Positions 33,947 through 42,645 are shown, counted from the first letter of the stretch. The stretch is DNA of 64,000 bases from Eubacteriales bacterium (GCA_028872475.1 JAQYMQ010000011.1:1-64000), one strand, 5' to 3'. The notes: generated by a model from the sequence alone, not told the origin. A program made the numbers and translations.

Positions 33947-34837
33947 ATGTACAAGATTACCAAAAAGAGAGAGTTAGCGACAAATATTTACCTTATGGAT
34001 GTTTTAGCTCCTAGGGTTGCTGCGAATTGTCAACCGGGACAGTTTGTAATTGTAAAGCTTGGAGAAGAGGGAGAAAGAGTTCCTTTAACAATTTGTGATT
34101 ACAATAGAGAAACAGGAGAAATTACTATTGTGTTTCAAATTGTCGGTGCTTCTTCTAAGAGAATGTCATTGCTTGAGGTAGGAGATTTTTTTTATGACTT
34201 TGTTGGTCCGCTTGGAAGACCGTCTGATTTTATAGAAGAAGATATTGAAGATGTAAAGAAGAGAAAATATCTTTTTGTATGTGGTGGTGTAGGAACAGCT
34301 CCAGTATATCCTCAGGTTAAATGGTTATACGAAAGAGGTATTGATGTAGATGTTATTGTTGGCGCTAAGAATAAAGATTTATTAATATTAGAAGATGAAA
34401 TGAGAGCAGTTTCTGCTAATTTTTACCCATGTACAGATGATGGTTCTTATGGTTTTTCCGGAATGGTTACAGGACAGATTGAGGAGCTTATTGAAAAGGA
34501 AAATAAACAGTATGATATCTGTGTAGCGATTGGACCGATGATTATGATGAAGTTTGCAGCTCTAACTACTAAGAAATATGATTTACATACAATTGTAAGT
34601 ATGAACCCAATTATGGTTGATGGAACAGGAATGTGTGGAGCTTGTAGATTGACGGTGGGCGATGAAATTAAGTTTGCTTGTGTAGATGGTCCTGAATTTG
34701 ATGGACATTTAGTAAACTTTGATGAAGCGATGAAGAGACAGCAGATGTATAAGACAGAAGAAGGTAGAAAGCTTTTAAAGGAACAAGAAAAAGAAACTCA
34801 TCACGGTGGTTGTGGACTTTGTGGAGGTGACAAATAA
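33947..34837 (+). CDS. nfnA: NfnA-like ferredoxin-NADP+ reductase / sulfide dehydrogenase subunit alpha
   Basis: 296 residues. An FAD-binding FNR beta-barrel (PGQFVIVKLGEEGERVPLTI), the NAD(P)-binding GGVGTAPVYPQ, and a [2Fe-2S] site in GMCGACRLTVGD...FACVDGPEFDGH make it the small subunit of NfnAB-type complexes. Alternative members of the family are SudAB sulfide dehydrogenase and dihydroorotate dehydrogenase electron-transfer subunit. The C-terminal HHGGCGLCGG adds two cysteines. AAGGAGAG precedes ATG 33947. It shares one base with the next gene, consistent with a two-subunit enzyme. Confidence 0.9.
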   Translation: MYKITKKRELATNIYLMDVLAPRVAANCQPGQFVIVKLGEEGERVPLTICDYNRETGEITIVFQIVGASSKRMSLLEVGDFFYDFVGPLGRPSDFIEEDIEDVKKRKYLFVCGGVGTAPVYPQVKWLYERGIDVDVIVGAKNKDLLILEDEMRAVSANFYPCTDDGSYGFSGMVTGQIEELIEKENKQYDICVAIGPMIMMKFAALTTKKYDLHTIVSMNPIMVDGTGMCGACRLTVGDEIKFACVDGPEFDGHLVNFDEAMKRQQMYKTEEGRKLLKEQEKETHHGGCGLCGGDK

Positions 34838-36222
34838 TGGCAGATATGTTAAAGAAAGTGCCTGTTAGAGAACAGGAAGCAAAGGTAAGAGCAACTAATT
34901 TTGAAGAAGTATGTTATGGATATAATCTTGAAGAAGCTATGGACGAGTCAACAAGATGTATTAACTGTAAAAATCCTAAATGTGTTCAGGGATGTCCAGT
35001 TGGCATTAATATACCTGGCTTCATAATGAAAATTAAGGAAGGTAATATTGAAGAAGCTTATCAGACAATTGCTGAATCATCCGCACTTCCAGCTATTTGT
35101 GGTAGAGTATGTCCTCAGGAAACTCAGTGTGAAGGTCTATGTATCAGGGGATTAAAGGGAGAACCAGTTTCTATTGGTAAACTTGAAAGATTTGTAGCTG
35201 ACTATGCACTAGAAAATGATATTAAAATAAAGAAGACTGGCGCGCCAAAGAATAAGAAAGTAGCTATTATAGGTGCTGGTCCTGCTGGTTTAACTTGTGC
35301 AGGCGATCTTGCAAAAGAAGGCTATGATGTAACAGTTTTTGAAGCACTTCATGAACTAGGCGGGGTATTGGTTTATGGTATTCCAGAATTTCGTCTTCCT
35401 AAAAAGGCTGTTGTACAGAAGGAAATTGACAAGGTTAAAGAATTAGGCGTTAAGTTTGAAAAGAATGTAGTTGTAGGTCGTACAGTTACAATAGATCAGC
35501 TTATGGAAGAAGAAAATTTTGAAGCAGTATTTATTGGCTCTGGTGCAGGTTTGCCTAAATTTATGGGTATTCCTGGAGAAAATGCTAACGGTGTATTTTC
35601 AGCTAATGAATACCTAACAAGAAGCAATCTTATGAAGGCATTTGATGACAACTACGATACGCCAATTGCTGCTGGCAAAAAGGTTGCGGTTGTCGGTGGT
35701 GGTAACGTAGCTATGGACGCTGCAAGAACAGCTTTAAGACTTGGTGCAGAAGTACATATAGTATATAGAAGAAGTGAAAAAGAGCTTCCAGCCAGAGTTG
35801 AAGAAGTGCATCACGCGAAAGAAGAAGGAATTATATTCCATTTATTGACTAATCCGATTGAAATTTTGGAAGAAGATGGATGGGTTAAAGGTATAAAATG
35901 TATCAAGATGGAACTTGGTGAACCTGATGAATCAGGTAGAAGAAGACCTATTGCAGTTGAAGGTTCTGAATATGATATCGAAGTAGATACTGTAATAATG
36001 TCTCTTGGAACTTCTCCAAATCCACTAATTGCAGCAACTACAAAAGGTTTAGATACAAATAAGTGGAAATGTGTTGTAGCTAATGAAGAAGATGGTCAGA
36101 CTTCAAAGGATGGCGTATTTGCAGGAGGAGATGTTGTTACAGGAGCAGCAACTGTAATTCTTGCAATGGGAGCAGGTAAGGCAGCAGCTAAGGGTATTCA
36201 CGAATATCTTTCAAATAAATAA
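34837..36222 (+). CDS. nfnB: NADPH-dependent glutamate synthase-type flavoprotein (NfnB/GltA-like)
   Basis: 461 residues. An N-terminal pair of [4Fe-4S] clusters (CINCKNPKCVQGCPVGI and CGRVCPQETQCEGLC), then FAD-binding GAGPAGLTCAGDLA (about 146) and NADPH-binding GGGNVAMDAARTALRLG. With the preceding subunit it forms the NfnAB layout: electron bifurcation between NADH, ferredoxin and NADP+ in strict anaerobes, by family knowledge. Lone copies elsewhere are annotated gltA. The 1-bp overlap implies coupled translation. A nested structure and strong terminator lie downstream. Confidence 0.92.
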   Translation: MADMLKKVPVREQEAKVRATNFEEVCYGYNLEEAMDESTRCINCKNPKCVQGCPVGINIPGFIMKIKEGNIEEAYQTIAESSALPAICGRVCPQETQCEGLCIRGLKGEPVSIGKLERFVADYALENDIKIKKTGAPKNKKVAIIGAGPAGLTCAGDLAKEGYDVTVFEALHELGGVLVYGIPEFRLPKKAVVQKEIDKVKELGVKFEKNVVVGRTVTIDQLMEEENFEAVFIGSGAGLPKFMGIPGENANGVFSANEYLTRSNLMKAFDDNYDTPIAAGKKVAVVGGGNVAMDAARTALRLGAEVHIVYRRSEKELPARVEEVHHAKEEGIIFHLLTNPIEILEEDGWVKGIKCIKMELGEPDESGRRRPIAVEGSEYDIEVDTVIMSLGTSPNPLIAATTKGLDTNKWKCVVANEEDGQTSKDGVFAGGDVVTGAATVILAMGAGKAAAKGIHEYLSNK

Positions 36223-36340
36223 ATCTAATCATATTTAAGCTTTGATTAGATACATGTGAAATAATACATATATAAATGTAAAATTATATAAATAATATGT
36301 AAAGTGACAGTTTTTATATATTAAAGTCATATGCGTGTCA

Positions 36341-36436
36341 TAGAGAGGGAATATAATGTAGACATATTAAGAATTTAATATACATAACCTCTCTATATAA
36401 TAACGACTCAAAAAAGACAGCGAAAGCTGTCTTTTT
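36341..36436 (+). ncRNA. Candidate small RNA: nested hairpin plus intrinsic terminator
   Basis: TAGAGAGG (36341-36348) pairs with CCTCTCTA (36388-36395), ATGT (36356-36359) with ACAT (36382-36385), and ATATTAA (36364-36370) with TTAATAT (36375-36381), all nested. A separate GC-clamped terminator follows at 36411-36436. I see no good promoter; it may be the processed 3' end of nfnB mRNA. No known RNA family recognised. Confidence 0.4.
36411..36436 (+). terminator. Strong terminator downstream of nfnAB
   Basis: AAAAGACAGC-GAAA-GCTGTCTTTTT: GNRA tetraloop and T-tract. It lies 190 bp after nfnB, beyond the nested hairpin at 36341-36395. A weaker stem ATCTAATCA/TGATTAGAT (36223-36251) sits right after the nfnB stop. 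Nothing else is seen in 36437-36660. Confidence 0.9.
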
Positions 36437-36681
36437 CATTTATAAATATAAAATTTAATTTAAATATTCATCATAAACCATGTATTTTAAAGAATTTTAA
36501 TGAAAAAATATAGTATAATACAATAATGTAAATAGACATAGTAAGTATGTTGTCGAAAAATGGCATATATGATTTTAGAAAGTATATGTCTTTCTATCAA
36601 GATTAAAGTAGAATTATAAGATGTTGAAAGTATTAGTTTTAACTGTATTGTTGTAGATATTACAATATAAAGGGAGAGGTT

Positions 36682-38268
36682 ATGCCGTTAAATAAAGAAA
36701 TACTTAATAAAAACATTAGACTAGTTTCTAATGTAATGATTTTTATGTATATGTTTCTTTTTTTAAGTAATAATTCATTTTTAGGAAAGAATTTTCAAAG
36801 CTTAATTCACTGGGGTGAAGCTGGAACAGGATTTATTCTTATATGTTGTTTTATTCTTAAATTCATTATTGATTCTAAAGAAAATAAAATATCTTTTCTT
36901 AAGTCCAATATATTAGTTATACTATTTTTAGTTTGTACAGGTTTGACATTTGTTTATAATGGTTTGACATATAGTATAATTAGGACTATTTTTGTTGTAA
37001 CAATATACATACTTATCATTAATGACTATATGTTTAATGCGAAATTTATAAAGAATGTACTTTTAAAGGGGTTGATATATTTCAACCTAATTTTAAATAT
37101 ATTGCCATTTGTTGTAAGCACAATTATTAAAATATCTGATTATAATCCAACATTTTTAAGATTATTAGATAAGTATACCTATATTGGAAGTGCTAAGGCG
37201 AGTGCATATAGTTGTTTTTATTCTAATCCAAATACAATGGGGATTGTCACAGGATTAGCTCTTTTAGCAAGCTTTGCGTTGTATAGCAAGAATTATGAGA
37301 AATATCAGAAAGTGCTTTTTTTTGTTTATGTGTTTTTTACTTCTTACATATTAATGGCTTCAAATTGCAGAAGTGCACTTTTATCTGTAATAGTAGCGCT
37401 GTTAAGTTATGTAGTAATTACGCTATTGAAAAATAAATACGCTAAGCAACTTATTGCATTAGGATTTCTGGTAATTACTATTATATGTATTGCAATTGTA
37501 GGTTTTGCAAACAACAATAAGGACACTGGTCTTGAACATTTTAGCAATACAGAGAAGAGTATTGATAAAATTTCTTCTCATAGATATTCCATTTGGAAAT
37601 CTACATATATTGCACAGCAGGACATGATGTTACTTGGAAAAGGAAGCTTGAAGCACGTGGTAGAAGATAGAGATAAATACTTAGAGAAGAATTTTGGTGA
37701 TTATTATACGATTGAAAAGTTCGAATATGACAATGAGGATCCTAAAGATTTATCTAAATTTGATTTTTTATCTATGGCGTTTTATAAATTTGAGCATTTT
37801 GTTTCAAACAATAATTTCATGAGCTTATATGATTTAAGAGTTGTAATGGATAAATACTACTTGGGTACGACATTTTTAGGCTATCCTAGAGAAGAGATTA
37901 AGCTTGATAAGGGAAAAGATAATGATAGCAGCACAGTTGATAAAACACTGTTTATAGATATTGTTAGAGAATTAGATTCACATAATGGATATTTAAGTGT
38001 GTTATTTTGCTTTGGATATATTGGATTTGCAGTATTTGTAGCAATGATGTTGAGAAAGATATTGACAACAAAGGCATTTAGTAAAGGTAGAAACTATTTG
38101 ATCGTTGTATATTGTTTGGTAATTAACTTTTTTGAGAGTGCTTTAATTGTAGATAGATTTTTTATATGTTTATTTTTGATGTTGGCATTAGCCATTGATA
38201 GTGAAGTTAATGATGTAAATGCAATAGAATTAGAAGACTGTGAAGGATTATATCTACATAAGAATTAG
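36682..38268 (+). CDS. O-antigen ligase / Wzy-type polymerase-like membrane protein
   Basis: 528 residues with about eleven predicted membrane helices, large external loop (about 285-430) and the motif HRYSIWKS ... GKGS ... SHNGYLSVLFCFG. This is the Wzy_C/O-antigen-ligase pattern of bactoprenol-glycan polymerases and ligases. In a Gram-positive host the acceptor would be a wall polymer or capsule, an inference. Unusually it is isolated from any glycan gene cluster. AGGGAGAG precedes the ATG. An IS30 relic starts directly after its stop. Confidence 0.78.
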   Translation: MPLNKEILNKNIRLVSNVMIFMYMFLFLSNNSFLGKNFQSLIHWGEAGTGFILICCFILKFIIDSKENKISFLKSNILVILFLVCTGLTFVYNGLTYSIIRTIFVVTIYILIINDYMFNAKFIKNVLLKGLIYFNLILNILPFVVSTIIKISDYNPTFLRLLDKYTYIGSAKASAYSCFYSNPNTMGIVTGLALLASFALYSKNYEKYQKVLFFVYVFFTSYILMASNCRSALLSVIVALLSYVVITLLKNKYAKQLIALGFLVITIICIAIVGFANNNKDTGLEHFSNTEKSIDKISSHRYSIWKSTYIAQQDMMLLGKGSLKHVVEDRDKYLEKNFGDYYTIEKFEYDNEDPKDLSKFDFLSMAFYKFEHFVSNNNFMSLYDLRVVMDKYYLGTTFLGYPREEIKLDKGKDNDSSTVDKTLFIDIVRELDSHNGYLSVLFCFGYIGFAVFVAMMLRKILTTKAFSKGRNYLIVVYCLVINFFESALIVDRFFICLFLMLALAIDSEVNDVNAIELEDCEGLYLHKN

Positions 38269-38269
38269 T

Positions 38270-38284
38270 CTATTTTATTTCACG
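38270..38284. repeat. Left 15-bp direct repeat flanking the IS30 relic
   Basis: CTATTTTATTTCACG; an identical copy lies at 38969-38983. It starts 2 bp after the O-antigen-ligase-like stop. Confidence 0.7.
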
Positions 38285-38968
38285 GCTCTATCTGTTAGGA
38301 TAACTGGAATAATTTTCTTAAAGTTATTAATTCCAATCTTGTCTTGAATATCATTAAAAAATTGACAACCTTTTTACTATTTGGTTTATGGATAATACTC
38401 AAATAAACAAAGTGTAAATTTGGGATTATTAATGTTAATATAGATTTACTATCTGTCTTAATGGATCCTAAAAAATCCATTTGAATTACAAACACATTGG
38501 GATGAGCTTGTAGGTAAGCCAGATAGTCTATAAAAGTACGATTACTTCGATCAATCTTATTGTTTTCATTGTATTCGTACTTTTTATTTGACTTTTTTCT
38601 CTTTTTGTAAGTAGTGGCATAAGGTAAATCGATTTTTGAGGTTGTTAGAATACCTTTATTGATGTAGTTGTAGATAAGAGTCTTTTTACAAATAGGATCA
38701 CCAGTATTTTTAGCAACTTGTTTACTCGCAAATCGATTGCGTTTAATCTCTTTAGAGACAGTAGTAGGATCACATCCTAGTAGTTCAGCTATTTTAACAG
38801 CAGTAGCTTTTTGGGTTGTGATTTGATTGTTAATAATCTTTCTGTGTTCAAAATTTAAGTGTTCAAATTTTTTCATAAAAAAATAACCTCCTTCTAGCAA
38901 GAACACCTACTATAACTATAGGATATTTCTAAGACTAATTTCCAGTCACAGCTAGAAACCGGAAGTTA
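38285..38968 (-). mobile_element. Degenerate IS30-family element
   Basis: A 684-bp segment between 15-bp direct repeats. The inner ends carry imperfect inverted repeats: ACTGGAA at 38303-38309 and its complement at 38940-38946, with further matches outside (TCTATCTGT/TCTAGCTGT) and inside (CTTA). It encodes only the first part of a transposase, so it cannot move by itself. IS30 elements normally duplicate only a few bp, so the 15-bp repeats are atypical. Confidence 0.65.
38295..38876 (-). pseudogene. Truncated IS30-family transposase
   Basis: 193 residues against about 330-380 for an intact IS30 transposase. The N-terminal HTH_38 (HRKIINNQITTQKATAVKIAEL then GCDPTTVSKEIKRNR) and the first DDE aspartate region (VIQMDFLG) remain. 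The frame stops in RKLFQLS, just before the expected LTDNG block holding the second catalytic aspartate; the glutamate region is also gone. A good ribosome site AGGAGG remains before ATG 38876. It could still make a DNA-binding fragment. Confidence 0.8.
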
Positions 38969-38983
38969 CTATTTTATTTCACG
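38969..38983. repeat. Right 15-bp direct repeat flanking the IS30 relic
   Basis: Identical to 38270-38284 (CTATTTTATTTCACG). Confidence 0.7.
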
Positions 38984-38999
38984 TAGGCTAATTTATATA

Positions 39000-39028
39000 T
39001 TGATTTATTATGATAGCTATGTTATACT
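39000..39028 (+). promoter_or_regulatory. Predicted rplS promoter
   Basis: TTGATT (39000-39005), 17 bp, TATACT (39023-39028), giving a leader of about 66 nt. It lies just outside the IS30 relic, so the insertion left it intact. Confidence 0.6.
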
Positions 39029-39100
39029 TTTATGGTTAGTACGGACAGTCCTCTGTTTACAAAGGTAACAAGAATGTCTATGAGGGGAGGAGGATACACG

Positions 39101-39442
39101 ATGGATATCATAAGTGCAATCACAAGCGAATACAAAAAATCTGATATTCCTGCATTTAATGTTGGTGATACTGTAAAAGTTCACATCAAGATTAAGGAAG
39201 GTTCTAGAGAAAGAATCCAGATTTTTGAAGGATTTGTATTAAAGAAGCAAAATGGCGGTATTTCAGAAACATTTACAGTAAGAAGAATAGCTTCTGGAGT
39301 AGGCGTAGAAAAGACATTCCCAATTCATTCACCAAAAGTAGAAAAAATCGAAGTAGTGAAGAAGGGTCTAGTTAGAAGAGCTAAGCTAAATTACATGAGA
39401 GGCAGAACTGGTAAGGCTGCTAAGATTAAGTTAGTAAAATAA
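39101..39442 (+). CDS. rplS: 50S ribosomal protein L19
   Basis: 113 residues. [56 protein letters not shown] and [15 protein letters not shown] are all diagnostic for L19, which lies at the 30S-50S interface. The frame opens at 39032, but GGGAGGAGG before ATG 39101 and family length fix the start. The usual rpsP-rimM-trmD partners do not precede it; an IS30 relic and the O-antigen-ligase-like gene are there instead, which suggests the locus has been rearranged. Confidence 0.97.
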   Translation: MDIISAITSEYKKSDIPAFNVGDTVKVHIKIKEGSRERIQIFEGFVLKKQNGGISETFTVRRIASGVGVEKTFPIHSPKVEKIEVVKKGLVRRAKLNYMRGRTGKAAKIKLVK

Positions 39443-39469
39443 TTAGCAAAACAAAATATTTAAAAAATA

Positions 39470-39499
39470 ATAGCACTTGGGAAATCAAGTGCTATTTTT
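39470..39499. terminator. Bidirectional terminator between rplS and the aminopeptidase
   Basis: 10-bp stem ATAGCACTTG/CAAGTGCTAT. TTTTTG follows on the plus strand and, reading leftwards, TATTATTTTTT follows too, serving both convergent genes. Confidence 0.85.
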
Positions 39500-39578
39500 G
39501 TATTATAAACCTATTTCTGCTATATAAGTATAAACTAAAAGTTTATATTGATTATGTAAAAACAATAAATCTGAATTT

Positions 39579-40688
39579 TTATTTAAGATTTTCAGGATTT
39601 AAGCATTCCAGTTCCGGTATAGTGAAAATTCCATCCTTTCTTATTAATACGTCATCAAAGTAAATTTCGCCACCACCATATTCAGGTCTTTGAATCATTA
39701 CCAGATCCCAGTGAATAGCTGACTTATTGCCGTTAAAAGCATCTTCATAAGAAGCCCCTGGCGTTAGGTGGAAGCTTCCAGCAATCTTTTCGTCAAATAG
39801 AGTATCTTTCATAGGATGAAGGATATAAGGATTAACGCCTATTGCAAATTCGCCGAAATATCTTGAGCTATCATCTGTATCAAGAAGCTCATTTATTCTT
39901 TGTGTATTGTTGGAAGTTGCGTTAATTATTTTACCGTCTTCGATTTCAAACACGATGTTTTCATATGTGAATCCTTGTTCTTCAGATGGTGTGTTATATG
40001 ATATTTTGCCGTTGATAGAATCTCTAACCGGAGCTGTGTATACTTCTCCATCAGGAATATTTCTTTCACCACTACACTTTATTGTAGGAATATCCTTTAT
40101 AGAAAATTCTAAATCAGTTCCAGGACCGACAATTTTAACTTTGTCAGTCTTATTCATTAATTCAACAAGGGAATCCATAGCCTTATCCATTTTTTTGTAA
40201 TCAAGTGTACAAACGTCAAAGTAGAAATCTTCGAATGCTTCTAAGCTTGTATTTGCAAGCTGTGCCATAGAATAATTTGGATAGCGCAGTACAACCCACT
40301 TAGTGTTGTTTACTCTGTAATCTAAAACAGGTCTAGTAAGTGTGTTATATAAGTTTAACTTTTCAGACGGAACATCAGATAGCTCAGAAGAATTTGCGCC
40401 TGCACGAATTGCTATATATGCATCCATCTGTTGCATTTCATTCAAGTCGCATTCAGCTTGAAATTCAATCTGTTCTTTTGAGCAGTTTAAAAGAATTTCT
40501 CTTGTAATACTGCTATCTCTCATCTTTACGAACGGCATACCGCCTTGTTTATATACTTCTTTAATAAGCTGCCTAACTAAATTTTTTGTGCATTCGCCTT
40601 CGTAATGTATTAAAACTTTTTCTCCTTTTTTTACAGAGCATGAGTAGTTTACTAGTAAATTTGCTAATTTTTCAATTCTGTAATCCAT
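39579..40688 (-). CDS. M29 family aminopeptidase (AmpS/PepS-like)
   Basis: 369 residues. Family M29 metalloaminopeptidases remove N-terminal residues using two cobalt/zinc ions. Recognisable blocks are CSGERNIPDGEVYTAP (metal ligand E), SNNTQRIN, YFGEFAIGVNP, GSFHLTPGASYEDAF and SAIHWDLVM (metal ligand H/D). The start MDYRIEKLANLLVNYS fits the family N-terminus. The ribosome site lies unusually far upstream, 24 nt from the ATG, with a perfect hairpin filling the gap (separate entry). Convergent with rplS. Confidence 0.93.
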   Translation of the reverse strand: MDYRIEKLANLLVNYSCSVKKGEKVLIHYEGECTKNLVRQLIKEVYKQGGMPFVKMRDSSITREILLNCSKEQIEFQAECDLNEMQQMDAYIAIRAGANSSELSDVPSEKLNLYNTLTRPVLDYRVNNTKWVVLRYPNYSMAQLANTSLEAFEDFYFDVCTLDYKKMDKAMDSLVELMNKTDKVKIVGPGTDLEFSIKDIPTIKCSGERNIPDGEVYTAPVRDSINGKISYNTPSEEQGFTYENIVFEIEDGKIINATSNNTQRINELLDTDDSSRYFGEFAIGVNPYILHPMKDTLFDEKIAGSFHLTPGASYEDAFNGNKSAIHWDLVMIQRPEYGGGEIYFDDVLIRKDGIFTIPELECLNPENLK

Positions 40689-40695
40689 AATTGTT

Positions 40696-40718
40696 TTTGA
40701 CCCAAGGTCAAACCTCCT
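40696..40718 (-). promoter_or_regulatory. Ribosome site separated from start codon by a perfect hairpin
   Basis: On the minus strand AGGAGG (40713-40718) is followed directly by TTTGACC-TTG-GGTCAAA (40696-40712) and then 7 nt to the ATG at 40688. The linear distance is 24 nt, but with the 7-bp hairpin folded the functional distance becomes 7 nt. No alternative in-frame start lies near AGGAGG. The palindrome could also be a DNA operator. Confidence 0.65.
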
Positions 40719-40754
40719 TATTAATGTAGAAATTCATAAAAATAACTTGTTATC

Positions 40755-40784
40755 ATTATATAACGAAATGACTTTTAATGACAA
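40755..40784 (-). promoter_or_regulatory. Predicted promoter of the M29 aminopeptidase gene
   Basis: Reading leftwards, TTGTCA (40779-40784), 18 bp, TATAAT (40755-40760), about 60 bp before the start codon. Confidence 0.5.
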
Positions 40785-40948
40785 TAATATATACTTTGAG
40801 ATGGAGATATAAGTATTTGTGATACTAGTATCAAGATATTCTATTAGATAATATTCAAATAAATTGTTAAAATATAGTCATTGTAAAATACCAAATTGTA
40901 TTTATTTTATAACATATAACTTATATTTTGTAATGGAGGTATATCAAA

Positions 40949-42061
40949 ATGAATTACAAAAATCTTAAAGTTAAACTGGGAATAATCGGTTTAATTTGCG
41001 GCGCTATTGCAGCTGCGTTAGCATATTATGGCAACCCGGCTAATATGGCATTTTGTATAGGCTGTTTCTTGCGTGATACAGCAGGAGCTTTGGGATTACA
41101 TCAGGCGGCTATTGTTCAGTACGCAAGACCGGAAATTATCGGTTTAGTAATTGGAGCATTTATTATTTCAATAGCGACTAAGGAATACAAATCTACTGCA
41201 GGTTCTTCACCAATGACAAGATTTGTGTTAGGTATCATAATAATGATTGGTACTCTAATATTCTTAGGTTGTCCTTTAAGAATGGTAATTAGAATGTCTG
41301 CTGGAGACCTTAATGCATGGGTAGCTCTTATCGGATTTATTTTAGGTGTTGGAACTGGTGTTATAGCACTTAAAAAAGGTTTTAGTTTGGGAAGAGCATA
41401 TACAACAAATAAGGTGAGCGGAACAGTACTTCCAGTATTAATGTTTGGTGTTTTATTATTAGCTGTATTTACAACTGTATTAAAGACAAGTGTAGCAGGA
41501 CCTGGAAGTGTTCATGCTCCTCTAGCGATATCTTTAGTAGGAGGACTAGCTTTTGGTGCTCTAGCTCAAAAATCAAGAATGTGTTTTGCAGGAAGCATCA
41601 GAGACGTTATGTTAATGAAGAACTTTGATTTATTAGCAGTAATTGGTGGCGTATTCGTTACAATGTTAATATTTAATATATCTATGGGCAAATTCGTTGT
41701 GGGATTTGACACACCAGGAGTTATTGCTCATTCAGATCATCTTTGGAATATACTAGGTATGTATGCAGTAGGTTTTGCAGCAGTTCTTGCCGGTGGTTGT
41801 CCTTTAAGACAGCTAATTTTGTCAGGTCAGGGTTCATCAGATGCGGCTGTAACTGTATTTGGTATGATCTTTGGTGCTGCATTATGCCACAACTTAAAGC
41901 TTGCATCAAGCGGAACAGCACTAAACCCACAGACAGGTGCATTAGTTCCTGGTGCAGTTCCTTTGAATGGTAAAATTGCTCTTATAATTGGTATTGTAGT
42001 GTTATTTATTATTGCTTTTACAAACAATAGAAAAGAAGGTCTTAAGTTTAGTAAAAAATAG
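40949..42061 (+). CDS. yedE: YedE family putative selenium/sulfur transporter
   Basis: 370 residues, about ten membrane helices. Paired YeeE/YedE repeats carry the conserved cysteine motifs AFCIGCFLRD near the N-terminus, GCPLRMVIR, SRMCFAG and GGCPLRQLIL. The block LHQAAIVQYARPEIIGLVIGAF resembles the selenium-linked YedE subfamily rather than the thiosulfate transporter YeeE. It is followed by a TusA-like and a DUF3343 gene, the trio tied by comparative genomics to selenium use. GGAGG precedes the ATG. Selenium transport is inferred, not shown. Confidence 0.9.
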   Translation: MNYKNLKVKLGIIGLICGAIAAALAYYGNPANMAFCIGCFLRDTAGALGLHQAAIVQYARPEIIGLVIGAFIISIATKEYKSTAGSSPMTRFVLGIIIMIGTLIFLGCPLRMVIRMSAGDLNAWVALIGFILGVGTGVIALKKGFSLGRAYTTNKVSGTVLPVLMFGVLLLAVFTTVLKTSVAGPGSVHAPLAISLVGGLAFGALAQKSRMCFAGSIRDVMLMKNFDLLAVIGGVFVTMLIFNISMGKFVVGFDTPGVIAHSDHLWNILGMYAVGFAAVLAGGCPLRQLILSGQGSSDAAVTVFGMIFGAALCHNLKLASSGTALNPQTGALVPGAVPLNGKIALIIGIVVLFIIAFTNNRKEGLKFSKK

Positions 42062-42115
42062 ATTATATATCAAAATTTGCAATAGATAAATTAAACAAAG
42101 TTTGGAGGTCTTGAA

Positions 42116-42319
42116 ATGAGAGAAGTAGATGCAAGAGGTTTATCTTGTCCTGAGCCAATCATGATTACTGACGAAGCAGTAAAAAGTGGCGATATGCCAG
42201 TTAAAGTATTGGTTTCTGAACATCATCAAATGATAAATGTAGAGAAATATGCTGCAAGTAAAGGAAAAGCTTATAAATCTGAAGAAGTTGAAGATGGTTA
42301 TGTTATAACTATTGAATAA
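42116..42319 (+). CDS. TusA/SirA-like sulfur (or selenium) carrier protein
   Basis: 67 residues, a single TusA-like fold with the CPxP motif (GLSCPEP, C11 as the persulfide/selenide-carrying cysteine). It resembles the N-terminal part of YedF, the selenium-linked fusion form, but ends after the one domain. GGAGG sits upstream of the ATG. The position between yedE and the DUF3343 gene indicates that it hands a chalcogen from the transporter to later acceptors. Confidence 0.9.
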   Translation: MREVDARGLSCPEPIMITDEAVKSGDMPVKVLVSEHHQMINVEKYAASKGKAYKSEEVEDGYVITIE

Positions 42320-42350
42320 ACTTTTGAAGGCTTTATAAAGGACTATTAAT

Positions 42351-42599
42351 ATGTTTGGTAAAAAAGAAAAAAAGATAATTATAACTTTTCATACAATGGC
42401 AGAATCTATAGCATTTGAGAATGAGTGCAAGAAATTAGTGAATGTAAAAGAGCTTGGTAGACTTATTCCTGTACCTAGAGAAATCTCTTCAGGTTGCGGA
42501 ATATCGTGGTGTGCACCATTAGATAAGAGAAGTGAAATTGAACATATTTTGGAAAATAATAGTCTCGAATGGGAAGCTGTTCATGAAATAGAGATATAG
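42351..42599 (+). CDS. DUF3343 protein (putative Se/S carrier-like)
   Basis: 82 residues. FHTMAESIAFE, RLIPVPREISSGCGISW and the cysteines C49 and C54 (SGCGISWCAP) define DUF3343. Comparative genomics places this family beside yedE, TusA-like and selD/selenocysteine genes, but the biochemistry is unknown. The ribosome site before the ATG (AAAGGAC) is modest, 31 bp after the TusA-like gene. Third member of the operon; a long hairpin RNA follows. Confidence 0.85.
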   Translation: MFGKKEKKIIITFHTMAESIAFENECKKLVNVKELGRLIPVPREISSGCGISWCAPLDKRSEIEHILENNSLEWEAVHEIEI

Positions 42600-42645
42600 C
42601 ATGAAATAATCCCTTGAGCTTTAACAAATTAATATTATTAAAACT

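Noticed and set aside
38270..38983. 15-bp direct repeats as attL/attR of an integrated island
   Set aside because: No integrase or cargo; the interior is a transposase relic with imperfect inverted ends.
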